Shown in pieces: positions 20,384 through 28,187 of a stretch of 30,897 bases of DNA. The stretch is from Bryobacterales bacterium (GTDB lineage Bacteria; Acidobacteriota; Terriglobia; Bryobacterales; Bryobacteraceae). The notes under the pieces were generated by a model that did not search any database, had not been told where the DNA came from, and was given only the letters and a program-made list of their open reading frames with translations. Both the position numbers and the translations under genes were made by a program. The stretch covers positions 1 through 30,897 of the forward strand of contig JADJOP010000006.1 of NCBI GenBank assembly GCA_016713735.1. Reading direction: 5' to 3'. How positions within the stretch are numbered: the stretch's first letter is position 1; each line of letters starts with the position of its first letter.

Positions 20384-20484
20384 GCGGCGTTCGCACCCCA
20401 GCGAAAAAAGGATTCACTGGTATTGCAATCTGTTAGCGGCCATGCGGGGCGTGGGGTGTTGCCCTATGCCGCATCCTGGGGCAT

Positions 20485-20501
20485 CGCGGAGGGCCTCCGC
20501 G
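20485..20501. repeat. Perfect 17-base palindrome, REP-like
   Basis: CGCGGAGG (20485-20492), a central G, then CCTCCGCG (20494-20501). CCTG and CAGG lie just outside and could extend the stem across small internal loops. It lies in the 266-base gap 20384-20649 between the Ig-repeat gene and the GGDEF-EAL gene, in which I see no gene, no riboswitch and no clear promoter. It could be a REP-type element or a transcript 3' hairpin; it has no T-tract. Confidence 0.4.
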
Positions 20502-20649
20502 CTACAGGAAAATCGTGGACAGACTCAGCCAAATCCGGGCCATTCGCCTCCTCAGCCCGACGTCCTGGGAGCGTTGGCGGAAAAATCATCAGTTCACGGG
20601 CCTCCGCCCCCACACTTTTGTGAGGTGGGCCGATACGAGTGAAGTGAGG

Positions 20650-22824
20650 ATGGCCCGGCCAAGAAAAACCGAACCCGACCTCCTTCTGGCCATCAGCCCC
20701 GATGGTAGTGTCGACGTCCTCAGCGGCAAGCCGCGAGCTCTCGCTCCGCGTGTGTTCCGCCAACTGGTGACGCACGCCGAGTCGACCTTGGCCAGCGGCC
20801 GCCAATCCCGCTTCCGGTTCACTCGCGGCCGCGGGCCAGGCGCGCGGCAGTTTGAGGTCACCCTCATGCCCGTGCAGTCCCCTCCCGCGTTGGCCGTGAT
20901 CCGCGAAGTGACCTCCGAGCAAAACGCCCGCGCCGGGGCGGCGCGCATCCGCCGAAACCTGATCCGCTTGAGCCATTCGCTGTCGTTGTCGTCGCGGCGG
21001 CTCGTCGAGCATGACGACTTCGAGGTGGCGTTGCGCGAAATCACCGCCTCCTCGGCAACCGCTCTCAGCGTTCTCCAGGCCAGCATCTGGATTCTCTCCG
21101 AGGACTGGTCGCGCATGGAATGCCGCGAACAATACCACAGCGGCACACAGGCGCACTCCAGCGGCGCCGTCCTGCGGGCCAGTCAATTTCCAGCCTACTT
21201 TGAAGCGCTTCGCTCCGGCCGCACGATCGCCGCCATGGATGCGCGCACCGATCCGCGCACGGCCGATTTCCGCGACAGTTATCTCGACCCCAACAACATC
21301 GGCGCCATGCTCGACTCCCCCATCCGGCGAATGGGCCGGCTGCGCGGGGTGGTCTGCTTTGAACACGCCGGCGAGCCCCGGGGCTGGACCACCGAGGAGG
21401 AGGTGTTTGCCGCCTCGGTCGCCGATATGATCGCGCTGATCCTTGAGGAGGAGGACCGCCGCCATGTGCTCACGCGCCTGGAGCGGGAAGTGAACGAGGA
21501 TTCCCTCACCGGCCTGGCCAACCGCCGCGCCATGCTGCAGTGGATCGAAGAGAGCGACACGCGGGCCTCCGGCAAGGAGGACGGTCCCTCCCTGATGATC
21601 GTGGAGATCGACCGCCTGGAGGCGGTCAACGAAGCCCTCGGCCACGCCGCCGGCGACAAGTTGCTCCACCAGTGCGCCCGCTCGCTTGCTGATGGCATTC
21701 GCGGCGCCGATCGTCTGGCTCGCATCGGCGGCGACCAGTTCGCCATCCTGCTCGGCGCGCCCGCTGAACACGACGCCGCCCTCGCCATGGCCAAGCGCAT
21801 TCAGGATCTTCTCCACCAGCCGATGGAGATTGACGGCCGCGTCATCAAGGTCCAGGCCAGCATCGGCATCGCCTTTGCCGCCGACGGTCCGGAGGCCTCC
21901 AAGGACCTTTACCGCTGCGCCAGCCTCGCCACCTCACGCGCCAAACAGCGCGGCGGAGGGCGCGTGGAGATCTTCAAACCCTCCATGCACGACTCGGCCC
22001 TGCAACGCCTCAACCTCGAAGCCGAGATGCGCCAGGGGCTCGACCGTGGCGAGTTCGAGCCGTTCCTGCAGCCTATCCTCTCGCTCTCCGACGGCGCCAT
22101 CCACTCCTTCGAGGCGCTGCTGCGTTGGCGCCACCCCTGCAGCGCATCATCTCCCCGGCGAGTTTCTCAACGAAGCCGAGGAGACCGGGCTGAGCATCCC
22201 CATCGGATGGTCCACGCTGCGCCAGGTCTGCTCGTGGATCAAGACCATGCAGTCCACCACCGGCGCGCCCGTGCACGTTTCGTTCAACCTCTCACAAAAA
22301 CAGTTCCAATCGCCTGACCTGCTTGACCGCTTGGCCTCCATCGTCCATCACGCCCAGGTCGATCCGGGGCTGATTCAAATCGAGGTCACCGAAACGGTGG
22401 TCTCCACCTACGCCGAAACGGCGCTGCGGCTGGCCGCGCTCAAGACGCACGGCTTCGCCCTGGCCGTGGACGATTTTGGAACCGGATACTCGTCGCTGTC
22501 CCTGCTCCACACCTTTGCCCTCGACGTTCTCAAAATCGACCGCAGCTTCATTGCCCGCATGGACTCAGGCGGGCTGGAGATCGTCCGCACCATCGTCGCG
22601 CTGGCCCGCGCGCTGGGCATGAAGGTGGTGGCCGAGGGCATCGAAACCGTCCAGCAGGCCCGCCAGGTGGCCGAACTGGGCTGCGAATACGGCCAGGGCT
22701 ACTGGCTCGGCAAGCCCATGGACATTCACGCCGCCGCCTCGCTGCTCATTCACCGCGGCTCACAGCCGGCCCCGCTCAAGCGGCAGGAAAACAGGCGGCT
22801 GAGCTGCGCCGAGCTGGCCGGTGA
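20650..22824 (+). CDS. GAF-GGDEF-EAL protein, predicted c-di-GMP phosphodiesterase with degenerate cyclase site
   Basis: About 725 residues. A short PAS-like N-terminus (LLLAISPDGSVDVLSG), a GAF domain (about 115-270, FEVALREITASSATALSVLQ, FRDSYLDPNNIGAMLDSPIR), a GGDEF domain (about 285-440, DSLTGLANRR, then IGGDQF at 360-364: Gln replaces the catalytic Glu), and an EAL domain (about 460-705). The EAL residues look intact: FEALLRW, SFNLSQ, IEVTET, DDFGTGYSS, LKIDRS, AEGIET, GYWLGKP. The likely role is hydrolysis of c-di-GMP, with the GGDQF domain regulatory. Two frame changes at 22135-22160 fall at C4 runs that would both be C5, and one near 22788 at an A-run; three lost bases return to the original frame and place the stop at 22824, two bases before the convergent gene. 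Read literally, translation ends at 23008. ATG 20650 starts the conserved part; ATG 20515 is the alternative. Confidence 0.87.
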
Positions 22825-22825
22825 A

Positions 22826-23257
22826 CTAACGCACACCCGCGTCGAGCCGCGCTGCCAGGTCGGCCAGTGTTACCAGGCCCGGCGGGAAGCTCCTCCCCGG
22901 AGCGGCCAGCCAGCGCAACCCCACCGCTCCCGCCAGCAGGCCCACGATTCCGCCCACCAGCATGCTGCTGGGAATGTGCACCCCCAAAGTGCGCAAAAAA
23001 GCCAGTAGGAAGAGCGCTCCCAGAAAGCCGCCGGCAAACCAGCCCATCTTCGTACTGAGCGGATGATCGAGCGCCGGCAGCGGCACCGGACAGGCCTGCT
23101 GCCATTGCCGCCAGGCTTCGATCCGCCGCGCTTCGGGGAACAACTCGGCCAGGCGCGCCTCCGCCGGCACGGACTCCACGCTCACCCCCAACACCTGGGC
23201 CAGCGACTCGCGCAGCCTCGTCTCCGTGCTCCGCTCTGCATCGTCGTTCATCCTCAT
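22826..23257 (-). CDS. Small two-helix membrane protein, unknown function
   Basis: 143 residues. A soluble N-terminal helical part (about 1-65, ETRLRESLAQVLGV, LAELFPEARRIEAWRQWQ) vaguely recalls an acyl-carrier-like helical bundle but lacks the DSL phosphopantetheine site. Two membrane helices follow (about 72-92, WFAGGFLGALFLLAFLRTLG, and about 97-118, SMLVGGIVGLLAGAVGL), then a short amphipathic tail. ATG at 23251 is as good a start as 23257; a GAATGAGG stretch precedes it. TATAGT lies about 12 bases upstream, without a -35. The gene is convergent with the GGDEF-EAL gene and divergent from the DGPF-ECF genes. I do not recognise the family. Confidence 0.65.
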   Translation of the reverse strand: MRMNDDAERSTETRLRESLAQVLGVSVESVPAEARLAELFPEARRIEAWRQWQQACPVPLPALDHPLSTKMGWFAGGFLGALFLLAFLRTLGVHIPSSMLVGGIVGLLAGAVGLRWLAAPGRSFPPGLVTLADLAARLDAGVR

Positions 23258-23408
23258 TCACTATAGAATGGACGCGATCAGGAACCGCCCTGCCTTCCCC
23301 GGCGCCGCCCCTGCCGGCACCGCCGCCGCCGCCGCCGAGCGGAACGCCCGGGTGGATGCCTGACGCCTCACCGCTTGCCGGGCGCGCTGGAAATATTGGT
23401 GCGGGCCA

Positions 23409-23436
23409 TGTCGATATCCAGCCCCCGCATCCGTTA
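23409..23436 (+). promoter_or_regulatory. Probable ECF42-type promoter upstream of the DGPF-sigma operon
   Basis: TGTCGA (23409-23414) followed after 17 bases by CGTTA (23432-23436). The published ECF42 target motif, as I recall it, is TGTCGA at -35 with CGA/TC at -10, so the -35 is exact and the -10 has one mismatch. Placement about 37 bases before the ATG of the DGPF gene fits autoregulation by the sigma factor encoded next. The rest of the gap 23258-23472 shows only a GCC trinucleotide run. Confidence 0.55.
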
Positions 23437-23472
23437 TCCCGGTGCAGTCTACACGGCACAAGGAGACACACA

Positions 23473-23826
23473 ATGAAGCAATACATCCTCTTCCTGCACG
23501 AACCCCCGGCGATGAGTATGGACATCTCGCCGGAACAGATGCAGCAGATCATTGCCCGCTACATCGCCTGGCGCGAAGAAGTCGCCGCCAAGGGTCACAT
23601 GGTGGGCGGCCAGAAACTGCGCGATGGCGAGGGCCGCCTGTTGCGCGCCGCCAACGGCAAGGTGTCAGTCACCGACGGCCCGTTCGCCGAAGCCAAGGAG
23701 GTGGTGGGCGGCTTCTTTCACATCCAGGCCGCAGACTACGATCAGGCCGTTGAGATTGCCAGCACCTGCCCCCACCTCGACTTCGGCGCCATTGAAGTCC
23801 GCGAGGTGGAACCCACTCACGGATGA
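23473..23826 (+). CDS. YCII-related DGPF-motif protein
   Basis: 117 residues from ATG 23473, chosen because AAGGAG lies 8 bases upstream and the family starts with MKQYILFLHEP. It is a ferredoxin-like alpha/beta fold of the YCII/DGPF family: GHMVGGQKL, then VTDGPFAEAKEVVGGFFHIQ, which carries the DGPF signature, and a C-terminal IEVREVEP. The family is small, cytoplasmic and of unknown biochemical role; it is the constant genetic partner of ECF42 sigma factors. The stop overlaps the sigma-factor start (ATGA at 23823-23826), so the two are translationally coupled. Confidence 0.93.
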   Translation: MKQYILFLHEPPAMSMDISPEQMQQIIARYIAWREEVAAKGHMVGGQKLRDGEGRLLRAANGKVSVTDGPFAEAKEVVGGFFHIQAADYDQAVEIASTCPHLDFGAIEVREVEPTHG

Positions 23827-25061
23827 GCGGCGCTGACCCCACCGGCGCGGCCGAGGCGGGGCGCCTGGTGGAACATCTGTTCCGCCACCAACACGCCCCC
23901 ATCCTCGGCGCGCTCATCCGGCAATTCGGACCGGCCCATCTGGCACTGGCCGAAGAGTGTCTGCAGGATGCGTTTCTCCGCGCCCTGCAGACCTGGCCCT
24001 TCCATGGCATTCCGCCCAACCCCGCCGCCTGGCTCACGCTGGTGGCCAAGCGCCGCGCCTTGGATCAGTTGCGCCGCCCGGCGTCGATGGCCACCGCCGA
24101 ACCATCCGTGCCTCACCATCCGCTCCCCACGCTCGGCGACGATACGCTCGAACTCATCTTCCTCTGCTGCCACCCGTCGCTTGCGCCCGACGCCCAACTG
24201 GCTTTAACACTCAAATCCGTCGCCGGCCTCTCCACCGCTGAGATCGCGCGCGCCTTCTTCACGCACGAGGCAACGGTGGCCCAGCGCATCGTACGCGCCA
24301 AGCGCGCCATCTCCGACGGCGGCCTCTCCTTCGACGTGCCCTTCGACGCGCACCTCGCGCCACGGCTCGATTCGGTGTGCCGCGTGCTCTACCTGATGTT
24401 CAACGAAGGCTACTCGGCCAGCGGCGGCGACCGCCTGTTGCGCGAGGACCTCTGCCACGAAGCCATCCGCCTCGTCGCGCTGCTCACCGCCAACCCCGCC
24501 ACCGGCCGCCCGGCGGTGCACGCCCTGGCCGCGTTGTTCTGTCTGCAGGCAGCACGCCTGCCGGCGCGCGTCGACGATGCCGGCGACCTGCTCACCCTCG
24601 ATTTGCAGGACCGTTCCCTCTGGGACCGCCGCCTGCTCGCCGCCGGCTTTCACCACCTCGGCCTCTCCGCCTGCGGCGACGCGCTCACCGCCTGGCATCT
24701 GGAAGCCGAGATCGCCTCGCTGCACGCCTCCGCGCCCACCTTCGCAGCCACCGACTGGCCTCGCATGACGGCCGCCTATGCGACTCTGTTCTCACTCTCG
24801 CCCTCGCCCGCCGTGCGGCTCTCCTGGGCCGTCGCCCTCAGCTATGCGCAATCGCCCGCCGCCGCGCTGGCGCTGATGGCTCCACTCGCAGGCGATGCGG
24901 CCATGCAGCGGTATCACCTCTACTCCGCCGTACTCGCCGATCTCCACGCCAGCCTCGGCGACGCCGCCACCGCGCGCGCCTGCCTCGAACGCGCCCTTGC
25001 CCTCGCACCCACGCCCGCCGAGCGCCACCTGCTTGCGCGCCGCCTCGTCCTGTTCCCATAG
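23823..25061 (+). CDS. ECF42-type RNA polymerase sigma factor with DUF6596/TPR-like C-terminal extension
   Basis: 412 residues. Sigma region 2 (about 12-85: FGPAHLALAEECLQDAF, NPAAWLTLVAKRRALDQLRR) and region 4 (about 115-170: LALTLKSVAGLSTAEIARAF, ATVAQRIVRAKRAI) are followed by the long extension of this group (about 185-412): VCRVLYLMFNEGYSASGGDR, HALAALFCLQAARLPAR and TPR-like helices near the end (YHLYSAVLADLHASLG, ARACLERALALAP). No anti-sigma gene is adjacent, as expected for ECF42, whose C-terminal extension is thought to control activity. It is coupled to the DGPF gene upstream and followed after 17 bases by the DUF3788 gene. The frame is intact. Confidence 0.94.
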   Translation: MSGADPTGAAEAGRLVEHLFRHQHAPILGALIRQFGPAHLALAEECLQDAFLRALQTWPFHGIPPNPAAWLTLVAKRRALDQLRRPASMATAEPSVPHHPLPTLGDDTLELIFLCCHPSLAPDAQLALTLKSVAGLSTAEIARAFFTHEATVAQRIVRAKRAISDGGLSFDVPFDAHLAPRLDSVCRVLYLMFNEGYSASGGDRLLREDLCHEAIRLVALLTANPATGRPAVHALAALFCLQAARLPARVDDAGDLLTLDLQDRSLWDRRLLAAGFHHLGLSACGDALTAWHLEAEIASLHASAPTFAATDWPRMTAAYATLFSLSPSPAVRLSWAVALSYAQSPAAALALMAPLAGDAAMQRYHLYSAVLADLHASLGDAATARACLERALALAPTPAERHLLARRLVLFP

Positions 25062-25078
25062 TGGTCTAGGAGAATCTC

Positions 25079-25501
25079 ATGCTGGCTAATGCCTTCATCG
25101 GCCACGCCGAAGCCCCCAGCGAAGCGGAACTGCTGCACACGCTCGGAGCCCGCGCGGTCAAGACCTGGAATCAAATCATCGAACACCTGCTCGCCCAAGG
25201 AACCGTGGACCGGCAGGAGTGGAACTCCTACTCCATCAAGTACGGCTGGGCGCTGCGGCTCAAACACAAGAAGCGCAATATCCTGTATCTCAGCCCCAAC
25301 GCGCGCGCCTTCACGGCGAGCTTCATTTTCGGGCAGCGCGCCGTCGCCGCGGCGCTCGCCGAGCCGCTGCCGGAAGAGGTGCTGGCGGCGGTCCGCGAGG
25401 GGAAACGCTACCCGGAAGGCACCGGCGTTTATTTCGAGGTGCGGAACGCCGCCACGGCCCGCGCCGTGGAAACGCTGGCCGCGATCAAAGCGGCTCACTA
25501 A
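25079..25501 (+). CDS. DUF3788 family protein
   Basis: 140 residues. Recognisable by WNSYSIKYGWALRLKHKKRN, ILYLSPNARAFTASFIFGQR and the C-terminal EGTGVYFEVRN. The family is small, soluble and of unknown function, often annotated only as DUF3788. AGGAG is 7 bases before the ATG, and the gene starts 17 bases after the sigma-factor stop on the same strand, so it may belong to the same transcript. Nothing in the protein suggests membrane or secreted location. Confidence 0.88.
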   Translation: MLANAFIGHAEAPSEAELLHTLGARAVKTWNQIIEHLLAQGTVDRQEWNSYSIKYGWALRLKHKKRNILYLSPNARAFTASFIFGQRAVAAALAEPLPEEVLAAVREGKRYPEGTGVYFEVRNAATARAVETLAAIKAAH

Positions 25502-25515
25502 GCTCGGCTCCCCGC

Positions 25516-25557
25516 GCCGCGCTCCCCGAGCCGCGCTCCCCGAGCCGCGCTCCCCGA
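25516..25557. repeat. Three perfect tandem copies of a 14-base unit
   Basis: GCCGCGCTCCCCGA is repeated at 25516-25529, 25530-25543 and 25544-25557, with a degenerate partial copy just before (about 25502-25515) and a GCC remnant after. It fills the 59-base gap between two convergent genes. CTCGG and CCGAG pieces within it can pair, so it may also help end transcription from both sides. Copy number could vary by slippage. Confidence 0.85.
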
Positions 25558-25560
25558 GCC

Positions 25561-27352
25561 CTAAATAATCTTGAAGGTGGACACCGGCACGGCCGCGGCG
25601 CTCGCGCCCATCGCCATCGGCTGCGCCACCTCTTCGGCCCAACCGTCGGGCAGGTCGCCGTTGTCTTCGCGCAGGAACCGCCAGTGCTGCCGCTTGATGG
25701 TGGAGAGCAGTTCCTTGCGGCTCTTCACCTGCATCGGCTTGCCGCGGTAGATCTTGCCCATCTTCTCCATCAGCCACTCGGGCACGGCGCTGGAGAACAT
25801 CAGCAGCGGCCACGTGAAGTTCGGGCCGTTCATCTTGCGCAGCTTCCACATCCACGCCCCCACCGCTCCGATGCGCCACGCCGTCGGTCCCCACCAACTG
25901 CGCAGGGCCGGCTTGAGGCTCATCTTCCAGCACTTCATCATCACCTGCCACTGCAGCGGCGTCATCTCGCGGCTTTCGGCCACGCCCTGCTTCTTGCCCA
26001 TGCGCGTGTCCTCAAGCGGCGTGAAGATCGACGGCACGAAGAACGCGAACAGCCCGCGCCGCTCCACTTCATAGAGCAGGTCAAGCGTGGCCCGGCAATC
26101 GTCGTCGGTCTCGCCCGGATTGCCAATCATGAGCGTGATCACCGGGAACCAGTTGTTCTTGTTCAGAATCTCGAGCCCCTGCACGAGCACGCTTGGCCAC
26201 TCCTCGATGGGGAAGGGAACTCCCTTGCCGGGCATGATCTTGCGCGCCATGCTCACCGACGCCGTCTCCATGCCGACCAGTGGCGAGAGGATGCGCCCCT
26301 CGGGGTGCGAACTCACCGACGGCAGCTTCACCGGGCTCTTGTCGAGCAGCACGGCGCTCAACTCCTCAATCATCTTCGGGTCCACTACAGCCGGCGCCAT
26401 CGTCGAGTGGCTCAGCAGGTGATGATCGACGCCGGGCGTTTCCACCACGGACTTGTAGAGATCCACCAGCGCCTCGCGATTGGGGAAGTAGAACGGCGTG
26501 CCCGTGCCCACCTGCCCCCAGATGAACATGTCCTCGGTGGCAAGCGAGATCTGGCGGTTGCCCTCGGCCACGTTGGCATGCACGGCGTCCATGATCTTGT
26601 CTTTGGGAAAGTCGATCTGCGGATTGAGGTCGGGCAGGCAGAACTGGCAGCGCCGCCCGCAGCCGGTGGTCATCTCCACAACGCCGAAGGTGGTGCGCTT
26701 GGAGGGCGTGAGCAGGCCCGCGCGCTCCTTCGGGTGGGCCACTTCCATGAAGCGCGGCAGCCGTTCGCCGCGCAGGGCCTGCGCAACGAGGGCGAGCACA
26801 TCGTCGCTCTCGCTGCGGCCATCCACCACGCAATCGACGCCCAGTTCGTCGTAACTGTCGGTCTGCGAAATCTGCCAGCCGCCCGAGCCGCCCACGATCA
26901 CCTGGAACTGATGCCGGTGCGGGCTCGCCTTGAGCGTGGCGAACAGCTTCTTGGCGTAATGGGAATTGATGGGCTCGCGCGACGAGCCAAAGATCGAGGC
27001 ATAGACGCCCGCGGCGAAGGTGACGCCAAGCGGATTGTGCGTCGAGACGCCGACCACGCGCGTGCGCGGGCCGATGAACTTCGGCAGGTCGTCCGGGTAG
27101 CAGCAGATGATGTCGTCAGCGCTCACCTGGCGCAGCAGCGAGGCTTCCACCAGCCGCACCCCGGCCGGCATGAAGCGCGCCAGAGCCGTCGGCGTTACGC
27201 TCCAGTTCCCGCCACTTCGGGTACTTCTGGTCAATCACCTTCTCCATCTTCATCGGCATCGATGCCAATGCCATCTGGATGAAGTAACCCGCGTGATCGA
27301 TGGTCTCCGTCAACGGAGCCGTCAGAACAATTGGCTTGCCGCCGTCGTTCAT
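25561..27352 (-). CDS. B12-binding-domain radical SAM protein, substrate unknown
   Basis: About 597 residues after joining two frames. The N-terminus (KPIVLTAPLTETIDHAGYFI) and a Rossmann-like B12-binding region (about 60-200: VRLVEASLLR, TRVVGVSTHNPLGVTFAAGV, FQVIVGGSGGW) precede the radical SAM core. The cluster motif is CGRRCQFC (CxxxCxxC, about residues 230-237), followed by ISLATEDMFIWG and the SAM-binding VITLMIGNPGETDDDC. The C-terminal ~150 residues are Trp-rich (LRSWWGPTAW, VGAWMWKLRK), suggesting membrane contact or a hydrophobic substrate. The B12 region lacks an obvious DxHxxG, as in many radical SAM methyltransferases. I cannot name the substrate. ATG 27352 has GAGGAG 6 bases upstream; a one-base shift near 27195 joins the N-terminal piece to the rest. 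It is 28 bases downstream of the HigA-type gene. Confidence 0.85.
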
Positions 27353-27380
27353 CCCTGCCTCCTCGGTCCTGAGGAGTATT

Positions 27381-27683
27381 TTAGCGTCTGACGCGGACCC
27401 GCTTCAGGATCTCCTTGCCCGCGGCGTCACGCGCAAGGTCGAGTTCGTAGTTCGATTGCAGGTTGATCCAGAACTGCGCCGTGGTGGCGAAATGCCGCGC
27501 CAGTCGCAGCGCCGTGTCCGCCGAGATGGCGCGGCGCTCGTTGACGATCTCGTGGATGCGCGTGGCCGGAACGTGAAGCTCCAGCGCCAGCCGGTTCGCC
27601 GTCATGCCTAACGGGGCGAGATACTCCTCGCGCAGGATCTCAACGGGGTGAATGGGGTCCATGGTCTTGGCTGTTGTGCTCAT
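27381..27683 (-). CDS. HigA-type (XRE/VapI) antitoxin-like regulator, orphan
   Basis: 100 residues from ATG 27683 (ATG 27662 is an alternative giving MDPIHPVEILREEYL). The helix-turn-helix is TANRLALELHVPATRIHEIV, followed by NERRAISADTALRLARHF and the family's FWINLQSNYELDLA. HigA proteins bind DNA as dimers and neutralise HigB ribonucleases, but no higB-like gene lies on either side: ndk is upstream and the radical SAM gene downstream. It could be a solitary regulator or a remnant of a toxin-antitoxin pair. The in-frame extension upstream to 27752 runs through the ndk terminator and is unlikely to be translated. Confidence 0.88.
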   Translation of the reverse strand: MSTTAKTMDPIHPVEILREEYLAPLGMTANRLALELHVPATRIHEIVNERRAISADTALRLARHFATTAQFWINLQSNYELDLARDAAGKEILKRVRVRR

Positions 27684-27702
27684 TGGTTGGCTGTGCAAAG
27701 TG

Positions 27703-27733
27703 AAAGGCCGCCCCCCCAAGCGGGGACGGCCTC
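27703..27733 (-). terminator. Rho-independent terminator of the sucCD-ndk operon
   Basis: On the minus strand AGGCCG, a CCCC/GGGG section, the loop GCTT and CGGCCT form a strong GC stem (27705-27732), followed by TTTCACTTT. It starts 10 bases after the ndk stop. Slippage in the G/C-run may make the exact length uncertain. Confidence 0.7.
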
Positions 27734-27742
27734 TCGATCTCG

Positions 27743-28169
27743 CTACTGCCAACCCTTACAGCAATCCCGAGCCGTGAAGAAGAACGGAATCTCCACCGCC
27801 GCCGTCTCCGGGGCGTCGCTGCCGTGGACGGCGTTGCGCTCGATGTTCTCGGCGAACCGCTTGCGCAGCGTCCCCGCGTCGGCCTTCTCGGGGTTGGTGG
27901 CGCCCATCAGCTTGCGCCATTCGGCGATCGCGTTTTCCTTCTCCAGCACCATCACCACCACAGGACCCTCGGTCATGAACTTCACCAGGCCGTCGTAGAA
28001 GGGCCGCTCCTTGTGCACGGCGTAAAACGCCTGCGCCTGCGCCAGGCTGAGGCGCGTCTTTTTGAAGCCCACCAGCGTGAAGCCGTTCTCTTCAATCGCG
28101 GCGAAGAATGGCTCCGGCGTGGCCTTTGGCCACCGCATCGGGCTTGATGATTCCAAACGTACGTTCCAT
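27743..28169 (-). CDS. ndk: Nucleoside diphosphate kinase
   Basis: Transfers the gamma-phosphate of ATP to nucleoside diphosphates through a phosphohistidine. About 142 residues, the normal family length. The start MERTFGIIKPDAVAKG (ATG 28169) is in a different frame from the rest, with one shift near 28105. Conserved features: the P-loop-like IIKPDAV, the Kpn-loop region LSLAQAQAFYAVHKERPFY, GPVVVMVLEKENAI, MGATNPEKADAGTLRKRF, and the active-site His in NAVHGSDAPETA. GGAG lies 4 bases before the ATG. It is 18 bases downstream of sucD, so it is probably part of the succinyl-CoA ligase operon, which also supplies or uses nucleoside triphosphates. A terminator follows. Confidence 0.95.
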
Positions 28170-28187
28170 ATCGCTCCAGTAATTTGA

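Noticed and set aside
20505..20649. Possible c-di-GMP riboswitch before the GGDEF-EAL gene.
   Set aside because: I find neither the conserved GEMM core nor its tetraloop/receptor pattern, only short unrelated stems.
22825..23008. C-terminal extension of the GGDEF-EAL protein past 22824.
   Set aside because: It is antisense to another gene, low in complexity, and arises from a one-base loss in an A-run; the original frame stops at 22822-22824.
23319..23340. GCC trinucleotide run as a possible regulatory microsatellite.
   Set aside because: Short, and common by chance at this GC content; no link to a promoter was seen.
27684..27752. An in-frame 23-residue N-terminal extension of the HigA-type protein.
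   Set aside because: It would be translated through the ndk terminator hairpin and overlaps the end of ndk.
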